Source: Weimeria sp002480925
GTDB taxonomy: Bacteria > Bacillota > Clostridia > Lachnospirales > Lachnospiraceae
Direction of reading: 5' to 3'
NCBI RefSeq assembly: GCF_052064335.1
Contig: NZ_JBQHVU010000015.1
Location: 1 to 64,000, forward strand
DNA: 64,000 bases
In this document: positions 7,564 to 15,461 of the stretch, one piece after another
Position numbering within the stretch: the stretch's first letter is position 1
Layout of the letters: every line of letters begins with the position of its first letter
The notes under the pieces: generated by a model
The model's database searches: none
What the model was told of the DNA's origin: nothing
What the model saw: the letters and a program-made list of their open reading frames with translations, nothing else
Program-made: the position numbers and the translations under genes

Positions 7564-8589
7564 ATGGAAGAGAAGGAACTGGTGAAGAAGAGTAATGGTA
7601 TTCATGTTTTGCTGCTGCTTATTTTAGCTTATGCAGCGTCTGTATTCCTGTTTGTGGCAGGGATTCGGTTTGGAACAGAGGATCTTCCGCTTTTGCCTGC
7701 GATTATTCCGGCTATTCTGTGGTGGGCACTCGGATGGATACTTTTTATGGGACTAAAAATCGTAAAGCCGCAGGAAGCACTGGTGCTCACACTCTTTGGA
7801 AAATATATAGGAACGATTAAAACAGATGGATTCTATTATGTGAATCCCTTCTGCTCATCGGTAAACCCTGCTGCGAAGACCAGGCTGGGACAGAGCGGTG
7901 ATGTGAATGAGAACGCTTCGATTCATGGACTTCAGCTGTCACTTTCTTCGGCTAACAGCACCGAGGTGATGGAGAACCGGAAGATTTCTCTTAAAGCGAT
8001 GACACTTAACAATGCGAAGCAGAAGGTCAATGATGTGCTGGGCAATCCGGTGGAGATCGGTGTGGCAGTGATCTGGAGAGTAAGTGATACTGCAAAGGCG
8101 GTTTTCAACGTTGATAATTATAAGGAATATCTCTCACTACAGGTGGATGCGGCGGTGCGCGATATAGTAAAGATCTATCCGTACGATGTTGCGCCGAATA
8201 TCGACACCACAGGTGACGGACTGGCGGATGACGGCAGCCTTCGCGGGTCTACGACAGTCGTGGCGGAACGGATCCGTGATCTGATTCAGAAAAAGGTGGA
8301 AAATGCCGGTCTTGTAATCGAAGAGGCTAGAATCACGTATCTGGCATACGCTCCTGAGATTGCCGCGGTTATGTTGCAGAGACAGCAGGCTTCAGCGGTA
8401 ATTGACGCGAGAAAGATGATCGTGGACGGCGCTGTCGGCATGGTTGAGATGGCACTGGAGAGGCTCAAGGATAGTGGCATGGTGGATCTCGATGAGGAAA
8501 GAAAGGCAGCTATGGTATCTAACCTTCTTGTCGTTCTGTGTGGCAGCCATGATGCGCAACCTGTCGTAAATTCCGGCAGCCTGTACTAA
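7564..8589 (+). CDS. SPFH/band-7 domain membrane protein
   Basis: A 341-residue protein with two N-terminal membrane helices (about 13-33 and 43-63). An SPFH domain follows (about 70-285) that includes KPQEALVLTLFGKYIGTIK, GVAVIWRVSDTAKAVFNV and a helical C-terminal region rich in Arg/Gln (MLQRQQASAVIDARKMIV). The family scaffolds membrane microdomains (flotillin, stomatin, HflK-like). There is no protease partner nearby. It is followed after a hairpin by a ribbon-helix-helix protein, a pairing often seen in Clostridia, so the small protein may regulate it. The palindromic promoter supports that. Confidence 0.85.
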   Translation: MEEKELVKKSNGIHVLLLLILAYAASVFLFVAGIRFGTEDLPLLPAIIPAILWWALGWILFMGLKIVKPQEALVLTLFGKYIGTIKTDGFYYVNPFCSSVNPAAKTRLGQSGDVNENASIHGLQLSLSSANSTEVMENRKISLKAMTLNNAKQKVNDVLGNPVEIGVAVIWRVSDTAKAVFNVDNYKEYLSLQVDAAVRDIVKIYPYDVAPNIDTTGDGLADDGSLRGSTTVVAERIRDLIQKKVENAGLVIEEARITYLAYAPEIAAVMLQRQQASAVIDARKMIVDGAVGMVEMALERLKDSGMVDLDEERKAAMVSNLLVVLCGSHDAQPVVNSGSLY

Positions 8590-8609
8590 AAATCAATGGG
8601 AGAAAGCGG

Positions 8610-8650
8610 CGACTTTGCCATACCTGATATGTGCAGTATGGCAAGAGTCG
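8610..8650 (+). other. intercistronic hairpin between the SPFH and RHH genes
   Basis: CGACTTTGCCATAC (8610-8623) pairs with GTATGGCAAGAGTCG (8636-8650) with one bulge and no T run. It may stabilise the upstream message or set the ratio of the two proteins. Confidence 0.55.
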
Positions 8651-8684
8651 TTGTTTGCGTTAAATACAGAAAGCAGGTGAGCAG

Positions 8685-8879
8685 ATGTCAAAGAAGCAGG
8701 TTCCGCTTCGGCTGAGTGAAAAATTATACGATGCAATTGCGGCCTGGGCTGAGGATGATTTCCGCTCGGTAAACGGGCAGATCGAATATCTACTGACGGA
8801 ATGTGTGAAGCAGAGAAAAAAGGACGGAAAGTATGTATCGGAGCACCTCGACGAGCCACCGGAGCTTGACATCCGGTAG
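8685..8879 (+). CDS. small ribbon-helix-helix (Arc-like) DNA-binding protein
   Basis: A 64-residue protein. Residues 4-12 (KQVPLRLSE) form the predicted beta strand, and KLYDAIAAWAEDDFRSVNGQIEYLLTECVKQRK gives the two helices of the Arc/MetJ fold, including the typical RSVNGQIEYLL turn. An AGCAGGTGAG SD precedes the ATG. It lies 95 bp after the SPFH gene on the same transcript. The likely role is dimeric repressor of the SPFH promoter, where palindromes suitable for an RHH dimer occur. This role is inferred from neighbourhood. Confidence 0.78.
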   Translation: MSKKQVPLRLSEKLYDAIAAWAEDDFRSVNGQIEYLLTECVKQRKKDGKYVSEHLDEPPELDIR

Positions 8880-8927
8880 AAGGGGAGGCTGCTCCTTTTT
8901 TGCAGTAAAAGCAGCGACCTGAAAAAA

Positions 8928-8956
8928 GATGAAAAATGGACCTGTCCCTTTTTTCA
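8928..8956. repeat. GGGACAG-core palindromic repeat, copy D
   Basis: Identical over 29 bp to the reverse complement of copy A (6633-6661). Its TCA at 8954-8956 is the complement of the TGA stop of the minus-strand glycerate kinase gene. Confidence 0.9.
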
Positions 8957-10111
8957 CCTGCAGTTGGAGAATGATAGAGTAAGTTTAATAAGTCGGGCCG
9001 CCTGCTCGGCTGAGGCAGCCATATTTTTCCTGGCGTTTTCGCTGTCACAGGCTTCTTCTAATGTCGAAACGCCGCGTACGATAGGGAAATATGCATCGAT
9101 GCCGCATTCTATGCAGGCGCTCGCATCATCAGTGACGCTTCCGGCAAATGCGATGACAGGTTTCCCGTGTGCTTTTGCTAGTCTTGCGACACCGACCGGT
9201 ACCTTGCCCATGGCGGTTTGACAGTCTAGCCGTCCTTCACCAGTGATTATCAGATCAGCGTCATTCAGGTATGATTCGAGACGGGTCTCTTCCAGAACAA
9301 TCTGGATTCCGGACTCAAGCTTTGCGGGCAGAAAAGTGCGGAAGGCAAAGCCCATCCCACCGGCAGCACCTGTTCCGGGGAACTCAGGATCAGCATCCGG
9401 ATGGAGAGTTCTGGCTATCTTTGCATATCTGGCGAGCCAGCGATCCATTTTCTCTATATCCTCTGGGCCGGCTCCCTTCTGAGGACCGAAGACGCTGCTG
9501 CATCCATTGCTTCCGCACAGCGGATTAGTGACATCACAGGCGATTCTGAAGGTGCATTCCGAAAGCTCTGGTATGACCTGATCTGTGGTAATCACAGCAA
9601 GCTTTTCAAGCCCCTCTGCGCCTCGTGGTATTTCTCTGCCATCGTCATCTAAAAGTCCGAAGCCAAGAGCCTGAAGCATGCCAGCGCCGCCGTCATTTGT
9701 CGCACTTCCTCCGATTCCTATTATAAAACGCCGGCAGCCTTTTTTAATGGCATCTGCAATCACCTCGCCGACTCCATAGGTTGTTGCTTTGAGCGGATTT
9801 AGATCCTCGGCAGGAACTAAAGTAATGCCGGCCGCGCCGCTCATTTCAATCACCGCTGTCATGGAATCCTGAATCAAGCCATAGGCACAGTCTACCGGCT
9901 GTCCGAAAGGTCCACTGACCGTGACATGCTCCAGGTGTCCGTTCATTCCATTTGTCAGGGCTTCAACCGTCCCCTCGCCGCCGTCTGCAAGCGGACGAAC
10001 TATGATCCGAGCGTCGGGAAACACTCGATGAAATCCATCGGAAAAAGCATTCCCCGCTTCAATCGAAGTCATGCTTCCCTTGAACGAATCTATGGCGGTC
10101 ACAATTTTCAT
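8954..10111 (-). CDS. glycerate kinase (GlxK family)
   Basis: A 385-residue kinase starting KIVTAIDSFKGSMTSIEAG, the signature of the type-2 glycerate kinase family. RPLADGGEGTVEAL, GIGGSATNDGGAGMLQALG (nucleotide/substrate loop) and ITGEGRLDCQTAMGKVP further in support this. It phosphorylates D-glycerate with ATP, giving 2- or 3-phosphoglycerate for glycolysis. An AAAGGAG SD lies upstream of the ATG at 10111. It stands alone on the minus strand, convergent with the RHH gene. Its last codons and stop run into palindromic repeat copy D. Confidence 0.9.
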   Translation of the reverse strand: MKIVTAIDSFKGSMTSIEAGNAFSDGFHRVFPDARIIVRPLADGGEGTVEALTNGMNGHLEHVTVSGPFGQPVDCAYGLIQDSMTAVIEMSGAAGITLVPAEDLNPLKATTYGVGEVIADAIKKGCRRFIIGIGGSATNDGGAGMLQALGFGLLDDDGREIPRGAEGLEKLAVITTDQVIPELSECTFRIACDVTNPLCGSNGCSSVFGPQKGAGPEDIEKMDRWLARYAKIARTLHPDADPEFPGTGAAGGMGFAFRTFLPAKLESGIQIVLEETRLESYLNDADLIITGEGRLDCQTAMGKVPVGVARLAKAHGKPVIAFAGSVTDDASACIECGIDAYFPIVRGVSTLEEACDSENARKNMAASAEQAARLIKLTLSFSNCR

Positions 10112-10428
10112 ATAGAACTCCTTTCCACTGGGCTGCTGCTGTTCTATTTATTATATAAACTGATTATAGATAAAAGCAGCCGGTTATGCTATGTTATAGA
10201 CATATGTTTTACAAAAAAATTTATATAACAGAGAGGAAAAATCAGAGAAAAGGCGGTGAGACCATAGAAGGTGAAAAAGGGGTCTGTCCCTTTTTTCACC
10301 TGGTTTGACTTTTGGGGTGGGAACGTATATATTCGAGATAGCGCCTGTGATGAAACCGATAGCTTTGTGCTGATGATGGTGCTCGATGTGGCGCTAGGAT
10401 AGTAATGAACATATGAGGAGAAAACAGT
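10112..10428. other. divergent intergenic region between glycerate kinase and response regulator genes
   Basis: 317 bp. It holds AT-rich TATAAT-like boxes for the minus-strand kinase gene at about 10150-10175, palindromic repeat copy E at 10270-10300, and about 120 bp leading to the response regulator. No clear plus-strand promoter or open frame was found. Confidence 0.5.
10270..10300. repeat. GGGACAG-core palindromic repeat, copy E
   Basis: A 31-bp near-perfect palindrome with outer arms GGTGAAAAA and TTTTTCACC and core GGGGTCTGTCCC. It is closely related to copy B. Confidence 0.85.
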
Positions 10429-11112
10429 ATGAGGCTTTTGATAATAGAAGATGAGGAGCAGCTTCTAGACGCCTTAAAACGGGGGCTTATGAAATGCGGA
10501 TATGCTGTCGATACTGCAGAAGACGGGATAACCGGATCAGAGATGGCCTATCAGAACGAATATGATGTGATAATCCTCGATCTGAATCTTCCTGGGAAGG
10601 ATGGAATAGAGGTGCTTAAGGATATAAGAACCAGGAGCATGACTACCAAGGTGCTGATCCTGTCCGCCAGATCCTCTGTCCCGGATAAGATAAAGGGGCT
10701 GGATCTTGGAGCTAACGACTATCTGGGAAAACCCTTTGATTTCCTGGAGCTCGAAGCAAGAATCAGAAATCTGATCCGAAGAGACTTTGTACAGCAGAGT
10801 ACGGTAATTCACCTGCAGAATCTCACATTAGATACCGCCCAGAAGAGTGCAGCAGTAAATGGACATCAGCTGGATCTTCAGCCGAAGGAATATGCGATTC
10901 TTGAATATCTGGCGTTACACAGTGGAACTGTAATCAGCGCAGAGGAGCTGATAGAACACATATGGGATGAAGAGGCAGATATGTTTTCGATGTCGGTAAA
11001 GGTGCATATCAGTAATCTACGCAAAAAAATATCAGCCTACTGTGACAGCAGTCTGATAGTAACAGTACGCGGCGAAGGATATATGATAGCAAAAGGAGAC
11101 AGTCATGAGTAA
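10429..11112 (+). CDS. OmpR/PhoB-family response regulator
   Basis: A 227-residue two-domain regulator. The receiver domain (1-115) has the acidic pocket E7-D8, phospho-acceptor D51 (VIILDLNLPG) and K101 (LGKPFDF). The C-terminal winged helix (about 128-222) contains LQPKEYAILEYLALHSG and SMSVKVHISNLRKKI. AGGAG precedes the ATG. It overlaps the kinase gene by 8 bp. A candidate target is the 11-bp-period direct repeat at 14463-14483, in front of the opposing redox operon. Confidence 0.93.
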   Translation: MRLLIIEDEEQLLDALKRGLMKCGYAVDTAEDGITGSEMAYQNEYDVIILDLNLPGKDGIEVLKDIRTRSMTTKVLILSARSSVPDKIKGLDLGANDYLGKPFDFLELEARIRNLIRRDFVQQSTVIHLQNLTLDTAQKSAAVNGHQLDLQPKEYAILEYLALHSGTVISAEELIEHIWDEEADMFSMSVKVHISNLRKKISAYCDSSLIVTVRGEGYMIAKGDSHE

Positions 11113-12238
11113 AATATCACTTAGAATGAGAGTGACACTGATAACGGCAGTGACACTGATTGCAGCCTGCCTTGTGCTGGCGGCACTTATTGTATACAGC
11201 TCTAAAGTCTTGATCATAGATTTCTCTTCTAGTCCAAAATCCGAAAGTACTCAGGTAAGCTCTGAAGATGATCAGGATTCCATGGTAGAATTCGAATACA
11301 CATATCCCGGACGAAAGTTTTATCGCTACGTCGACATATCCATCCTTGCTGTGCTGGCAGGGGGAGTAGTAGCTGTATATTTCGCGACGGGTTTTGCACT
11401 AAAGCCAGTAAATACTCTGTGCAGCAGGATTTCAGAGATAGATGTCACAAAAACTGGACAGCGGATAGACGATTTTACTGCCGGAAAAGAGCTGAATGAT
11501 TTAAAGACTGCGTTTAATCAGCTTCTGGAAAGAACAGACGAGGTTATTCAAAGAGAGAAGAGATTTTCAGCCGGTGCAGCCCATGAACTGAAGACACCTC
11601 TTACTATAATAAAAACAAACCTGGATGTGCTCAGGCTATCAGACAGGCCTACTGACGAAGAATACGCCCAGACGATAAGCGTGGTAGAAGATCAGACAGA
11701 TCGCATGACAAAGCTTGTAAAGGATCTTTTTGCGATGACGGCTCTCGAGGGATACGAGATATCTGATACTGTGCGACTGGATTTACTGATGGGCCAAATC
11801 GTAGATGAGTGCAAGGCACTGGCACCTGACATACACTGGCAGATTTCGCTGTCTCCCTGCACCGTTACGGCTAATGAGGTCATGATAAAGCATGCCCTCT
11901 CGAATCTCGTGCAGAATGCCATAAAGTACAATACCGCAGATGGAACAATAGCTGTATCTGTGCGAAACGAAGAAACAGCCTGCATCGTAGAAGTGGCCGA
12001 CACAGGCTTAGGTATATCAGAGGAGGCGGCGCAGCATATATTCGAGCCGTTCTACAGGGAGGATAAATCCCGCAGCCGCAAGATAGGAGGCGCCGGACTG
12101 GGACTAGCTATAGCGTATGATATAATAACCGATCATGGGGGTACGATTACTTATCATCCGAACCAGACGCAGGGAAGTGTGTTTGTGGTTAAGTTGCAGA
12201 AGCATTCTTTGTCTCAGTCTTGCTGCGCTGCAGATTGA
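11105..12238 (+). CDS. sensor histidine kinase
   Basis: A 377-residue kinase. One helix lies at about 9-32 and a second at about 76-98; between them is a short acidic, Ser-rich extracytoplasmic loop of about 40 residues. A HAMP linker, the H box (AAHELKTPLTII), the N box (ALSNLVQNAIKYN) and G boxes (VADTGLGIS, GGAGLGLAIAYD) follow in order. The small sensor loop suggests membrane or envelope-redox sensing rather than a large ligand. The 3' end overlaps the convergent ferredoxin-like gene by about 50 bp. Confidence 0.92.
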   Translation: MSKISLRMRVTLITAVTLIAACLVLAALIVYSSKVLIIDFSSSPKSESTQVSSEDDQDSMVEFEYTYPGRKFYRYVDISILAVLAGGVVAVYFATGFALKPVNTLCSRISEIDVTKTGQRIDDFTAGKELNDLKTAFNQLLERTDEVIQREKRFSAGAAHELKTPLTIIKTNLDVLRLSDRPTDEEYAQTISVVEDQTDRMTKLVKDLFAMTALEGYEISDTVRLDLLMGQIVDECKALAPDIHWQISLSPCTVTANEVMIKHALSNLVQNAIKYNTADGTIAVSVRNEETACIVEVADTGLGISEEAAQHIFEPFYREDKSRSRKIGGAGLGLAIAYDIITDHGGTITYHPNQTQGSVFVVKLQKHSLSQSCCAAD

Positions 12239-13070
12239 AGCCGGATGAAATAGCGCCCTTTTTACAGGCATTGATGCAGGCACCGCATCTGATGCATTCG
12301 GTCGAATTGATATTTTTGGTGATCTCTACTCCCATCTTGCATTGTCTCTCGCATTGCTTGCAGCCTATGCATCTTGATTTGTCAAGATGCATCTGATAGA
12401 AGCTGAATCTGTTGAAGAGAGAGTAGATAGCACCCAGCGGACAGATGTATTTACAGAACGGTCTGTAGATAAAAATCGATAGAGCCACGATTATTATAAG
12501 GATGGATACCTTCCAGCGGAACAGAAATCCTATTACGGAACGAAGTCCTGTATTGAGAAGAACAAGCGGGATTCCTCCCTCCAGGGTACCAGCCGGACAG
12601 ATCAGCTTGCAGAAATACGGTGCCGAGGTGCCGTATTCGTCCCGGAGAAACAGTGGAAGAATAATGACAAAGATCAGCAGAATAGCGTATTTGACATAGC
12701 GGAGGGGCTTATCTATTTTCTTAGGTATTACGAGCTTAGGCACCGGAATCTTATACAGCAGATCCTGAATAAAACCAAACAGGCAGAAGAACCCACAGAT
12801 CAGCCTGCCGAACATGACTCCGAAGAACAGCAGGATACCAGTCACATAGGCAGGAAACCTGAGCTTGCCCTTGCCAAGCTCCGCCTGCAGGGAACCTATT
12901 GGACAGGCACCGACTGCCCCGGGGCAGGAGTAGCAGTTCAGTCCCGGAACGCACGCCTGCTTCGTAGCACCCTTATATATACTTCCGGTAAAGAAACCCT
13001 TGATATTCAGATTAGTAAGCAGTGCGGCAGCTGCCTGTATTATATGCCGCTTCATCTCGGTTATCTTCAT
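12189..13070 (-). CDS. NapH/NosR-like membrane protein with 4Fe-4S clusters
   Basis: A 293-residue membrane protein with about four or five helices. Two CxxxCP segments (CKLICPAGTLEGG and CKYICPLGAIYSLF) lie between them, and a C-terminal pair of ferredoxin motifs (CIGCKQCERQCKMGV and CIRCGACINACKKGA) ends the protein. An N-terminal CYSCPGAVGACPIG is typical of YccM/NapH-like electron carriers. It probably moves electrons across the membrane to the extracytoplasmic TlpA-like protein encoded by the same operon. The start is 4 bp after the stop of the small CxxC gene. The 3' end overlaps the opposing kinase gene by about 50 bp. Confidence 0.87.
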   Translation of the reverse strand: MKITEMKRHIIQAAAALLTNLNIKGFFTGSIYKGATKQACVPGLNCYSCPGAVGACPIGSLQAELGKGKLRFPAYVTGILLFFGVMFGRLICGFFCLFGFIQDLLYKIPVPKLVIPKKIDKPLRYVKYAILLIFVIILPLFLRDEYGTSAPYFCKLICPAGTLEGGIPLVLLNTGLRSVIGFLFRWKVSILIIIVALSIFIYRPFCKYICPLGAIYSLFNRFSFYQMHLDKSRCIGCKQCERQCKMGVEITKNINSTECIRCGACINACKKGAISSGFNLQRSKTETKNASAT

Positions 13071-13074
13071 ATGA

Positions 13075-13221
13075 TCACCCGATTCCTATACATTCCAGAC
13101 AAACATTGATTGCTTTGGTGAGAACAATCTGATTCTCATGGCTGAATACGCCGATAGTAATAAGAACTACAGAGGCTGCAATCAATAGTATTCTCGCATG
13201 ATTGATAATGGATTTTTTCAT
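13075..13221 (-). CDS. CD1871A-type CxxC miniprotein
   Basis: A 48-residue protein: a basic start (MKKSIINHARI), one membrane helix (about 11-28), then LTKAINVCLECIGIG at the C-terminus. The ending CLECIGIG is the hallmark of the CD1871A family of CxxC proteins encoded beside 4Fe-4S/TlpA genes in Clostridia. Its ATG overlaps the TGA of the upstream lipoprotein gene (ATGA), and the next gene starts 4 bp after its stop, so the three genes are tightly coupled. It probably presents a thiol pair at the outer membrane face as an electron relay. Confidence 0.82.
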   Translation of the reverse strand: MKKSIINHARILLIAASVVLITIGVFSHENQIVLTKAINVCLECIGIG

Positions 13222-14399
13222 TTTGCCACCTCTGATGCTGATTCTTCTGCTGATATCATAGAAAGACGCTTGCGTATTTCTTTTGTATATTTGTCCTTGC
13301 TTCTTCCGCCGACAATAGGATCACCTATAACTTTCCCATTGGCATCTACAAAGATAGTAGTAGGCACAGCGGAAACCTTATTCATAACAGCTTTGTTCAG
13401 TTTATCATCCGGAAGCAGAGTCTTAAAGTCACAATTGTTTTTCTTTAGTATCTTTTTTGCCAGATCGGGTTCTTCTTTGCCATCGCTGCAGATGGAGATC
13501 ATACCGGATCCTTCGGGAAGAGATTTGTACAGCTCTCCAAGATCCTTCATTTCCGCCTTGCAAGGTCCGCAGTAAGTCGCCCATATATTAATCATAGTTA
13601 TTTTGTTTTCGGCAAATATCTTCTGGGTTACATCTGACCCATCGAGGGCTTTGGTTTTGAATTCTCCAATGCTTTGGATGCTATTTCCCTTGGATCTGGA
13701 GTCCTGCTTTTCGACAGGAAAAATACAGATATCCTTTTTCAGAACCTGAATATTATTGACCAGATTTTGTAGGGATTTTTCCTCCGATTTATCAAGCTTT
13801 AAATCCTGATAATCTTTATTATAGGCAAAATAATAGTGATCCGAGCCTATTTTGCCGATCTCGTCTATATGAGAAAATTTGGATTTCATCCTCTTCGTTA
13901 TGCTGTCTGCATCTTTTTTGTCCTTGCCACCAGGGATTCGTACGGTCATGACATAGGGAAATGTATATTTATTTATATTTGCATCATATTTTTTCTGGAC
14001 AGCCTCAACTTCTTCATCTGGGGCGTCCTTTGGAATAGAATTAAACAGTCTGTAGGCTGCATTAGTCATGTAATAGTATTCGAAACCGTATTCTGTATCA
14101 GAGTCTCCCAGTGAGTTCACCTGTAGAAGGCTTCCCTTTTTAATCAGACTCAGCACATCCTTGTTTTTTATATTAATTCCTACTCCTGCGATCTTGCTAT
14201 AATAGCCATTGTCCGCAGAGCTGTCGAATCTGTCTCCGGAAACATCCACCAGGCTGTCAGCTTTATCTACAGAGTTCAGATAATAGCCATGGTCATTCTT
14301 GTATGGCTTGTTTCCTGTTGAAGCGCATCCGGTGGCTGCCGTTATACATATTGATGCTGCGAGGATGCCAATTAATGTTTGTTTGGTTAGTCTTTTCAT
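13218..14399 (-). CDS. TlpA-like thioredoxin-domain lipoprotein
   Basis: A 393-residue secreted protein with a signal peptide and lipobox-like AATGC (Cys25). It would be lipidated and held on the outer face of the membrane. A unique N-terminal region (about 30-235) precedes a TlpA/ResA thioredoxin domain (about 245-375), with NIWATYCGPCKAEMKDL as the redox site and VSAVPTTIFVDANGKVIG holding the cis-Pro. It likely reduces extracytoplasmic disulfides using electrons from the membrane ferredoxin protein. The promoter carries a direct repeat fitting OmpR-family activation. Confidence 0.87.
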   Translation of the reverse strand: MKRLTKQTLIGILAASICITAATGCASTGNKPYKNDHGYYLNSVDKADSLVDVSGDRFDSSADNGYYSKIAGVGINIKNKDVLSLIKKGSLLQVNSLGDSDTEYGFEYYYMTNAAYRLFNSIPKDAPDEEVEAVQKKYDANINKYTFPYVMTVRIPGGKDKKDADSITKRMKSKFSHIDEIGKIGSDHYYFAYNKDYQDLKLDKSEEKSLQNLVNNIQVLKKDICIFPVEKQDSRSKGNSIQSIGEFKTKALDGSDVTQKIFAENKITMINIWATYCGPCKAEMKDLGELYKSLPEGSGMISICSDGKEEPDLAKKILKKNNCDFKTLLPDDKLNKAVMNKVSAVPTTIFVDANGKVIGDPIVGGRSKDKYTKEIRKRLSMISAEESASEVAK

Positions 14400-14448
14400 G
14401 TTTTACCTCTTCCTGGTGTATTTACTGCTTGTTTCATCTGACGAAACA

Positions 14449-14483
14449 ATAGTAGCAGATACAAGGTTAAGAGAAGGTTAAGA
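14449..14483 (-). promoter_or_regulatory. putative OmpR-family-activated promoter of the redox operon
   Basis: Read on the minus strand, TCTTAACCTT occurs twice with an 11-bp period (14474-14483 and 14463-14472), followed 8 bp later by a TACTAT -10 box (14449-14454). No -35 consensus is present: the repeats occupy that position, as in PhoB/OmpR-type activation. A GTTTC/GAAAC inverted repeat lies downstream (14431-14446). Confidence 0.65.
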
Positions 14484-14521
14484 CACGAAAAGACTTTTGT
14501 CCGATACAATGAGATGAGTGT

Positions 14522-14749
14522 TTAATCCCTTGTCTCCTGGTTGTCCTTTACTCTGGCGTCAAATTCGCTGTTGTCAGGACGGCCTATTTTTATGAATATA
14601 CGGATTATCCAGATCATGACAGGGATTATGACATCACAGGCCAGGAAGGCCTTAAACAGAGTCATATTGCCAATAGCAGCGAAAACAAGAGTAGCTGCAT
14701 ACATTCCTACAAGAACCGCAACGAGTGCGATCGCTATAAATCTTTTCAT
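14522..14749 (-). CDS. small two-helix membrane protein, unknown function
   Basis: A 75-residue protein with membrane helices at about 4-27 and 33-54 and a charged C-terminal tail (RPDNSEFDARVKDNQETRD). The ATG at 14749 is preferred because AAGGAGG lies 8 bp upstream; a longer in-frame start reads through that SD. No family was recognised. It has its own promoter, divergent from the SEC-C gene, and a GGGCAG-CAAG-CTGCCC leader hairpin (about 14771-14786) before the SD. It is not part of the TlpA operon, although it points the same way. Confidence 0.6.
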   Translation of the reverse strand: MKRFIAIALVAVLVGMYAATLVFAAIGNMTLFKAFLACDVIIPVMIWIIRIFIKIGRPDNSEFDARVKDNQETRD

Positions 14750-14812
14750 CCATGTGCCTCCTTTTATAAGGGGCAGCAAGCTGCCCATCCCTGTCATTTA
14801 TCAGCTCTTTTT

Positions 14813-14863
14813 ATGATAATCAGTATAATCGTTCTTGTCAACAACGCGATTATTTGCTAGAAT
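14813..14863. promoter_or_regulatory. back-to-back promoters sharing one -35 region
   Basis: Plus strand: TTGTCA (14835-14840), 17 bp, TAGAAT (14858-14863), driving the SEC-C gene. Minus strand: TTGACA (14836-14841), 17 bp, TATCAT (14813-14818), driving the small membrane protein. The -35 hexamers overlap in the segment TTGTCAACAA, so the two promoters must compete. Confidence 0.7.
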
Positions 14864-14901
14864 ATGTAATGCTCTAAAGAGAAATGTCAGGAGGTAAAGA
14901 A

Positions 14902-15432
14902 ATGGCATTATTAGAAGACTGGAAAGCGGTCGCTTATAATCAGAACCAGAGTCAGTATTCTCTTCAGGAGTTCTGGGATGATTATTTTGAAAAGGAAAAG
15001 AATGTTTACAAGGTTCTTCTGAGGGATTTCGGAAAGCCTTATAAGGGGACGGTTTCAGCTCTGGCGGAGACATTCGGTATTACGAATCTCGAGATGGCCG
15101 GATTCCTTGACGGTATTCAGGAAAGCCTTAAAGTCGAGAATCCTATAGATACCATGGATGAAATGACAGAGGTCAATCTAGATTTCGACAAGGAAAAGCT
15201 TTTCAGAAACATGGTGGATGCAAAGGCCGAGTGGCTTTATACTCTCCCTGAATGGGACTTGATCTATGACAAGGAGACCCAGAAGGAGCTTATCCGGGAT
15301 CAGAAGCAGTCACACACTGTTCATGTAAAGAAGATCGGAAGAAACGATCCATGCCCTTGCGGCAGCGGAAAGAAATACAAGTACTGTCACGGCAGACCTG
15401 GAGCAGAGCCGCTTCCAGGATACACAAAGTAA
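14902..15432 (+). CDS. SEC-C motif protein
   Basis: A 176-residue protein with a C-terminal SEC-C zinc-binding motif (IGRNDPCPCGSGKKYKYCHG, about 144-163), like the tail of SecA. The N-terminal 140 residues (ALLEDWKAV...FWDDYFEKEKNVYKVLL) are acidic and helical with no known catalytic motif. Related clostridial proteins of this layout have no assigned role; the motif suggests contact with ribosomes, proteins or SecB-like partners. The ATG at 14902 follows AGGAGGTAAAGAA. It probably forms an operon with the next gene, 29 bp downstream. Confidence 0.8.
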   Translation: MALLEDWKAVAYNQNQSQYSLQEFWDDYFEKEKNVYKVLLRDFGKPYKGTVSALAETFGITNLEMAGFLDGIQESLKVENPIDTMDEMTEVNLDFDKEKLFRNMVDAKAEWLYTLPEWDLIYDKETQKELIRDQKQSHTVHVKKIGRNDPCPCGSGKKYKYCHGRPGAEPLPGYTK

Positions 15433-15461
15433 GAGAGTAAGGAGAATGGAGGTATAAAGAC

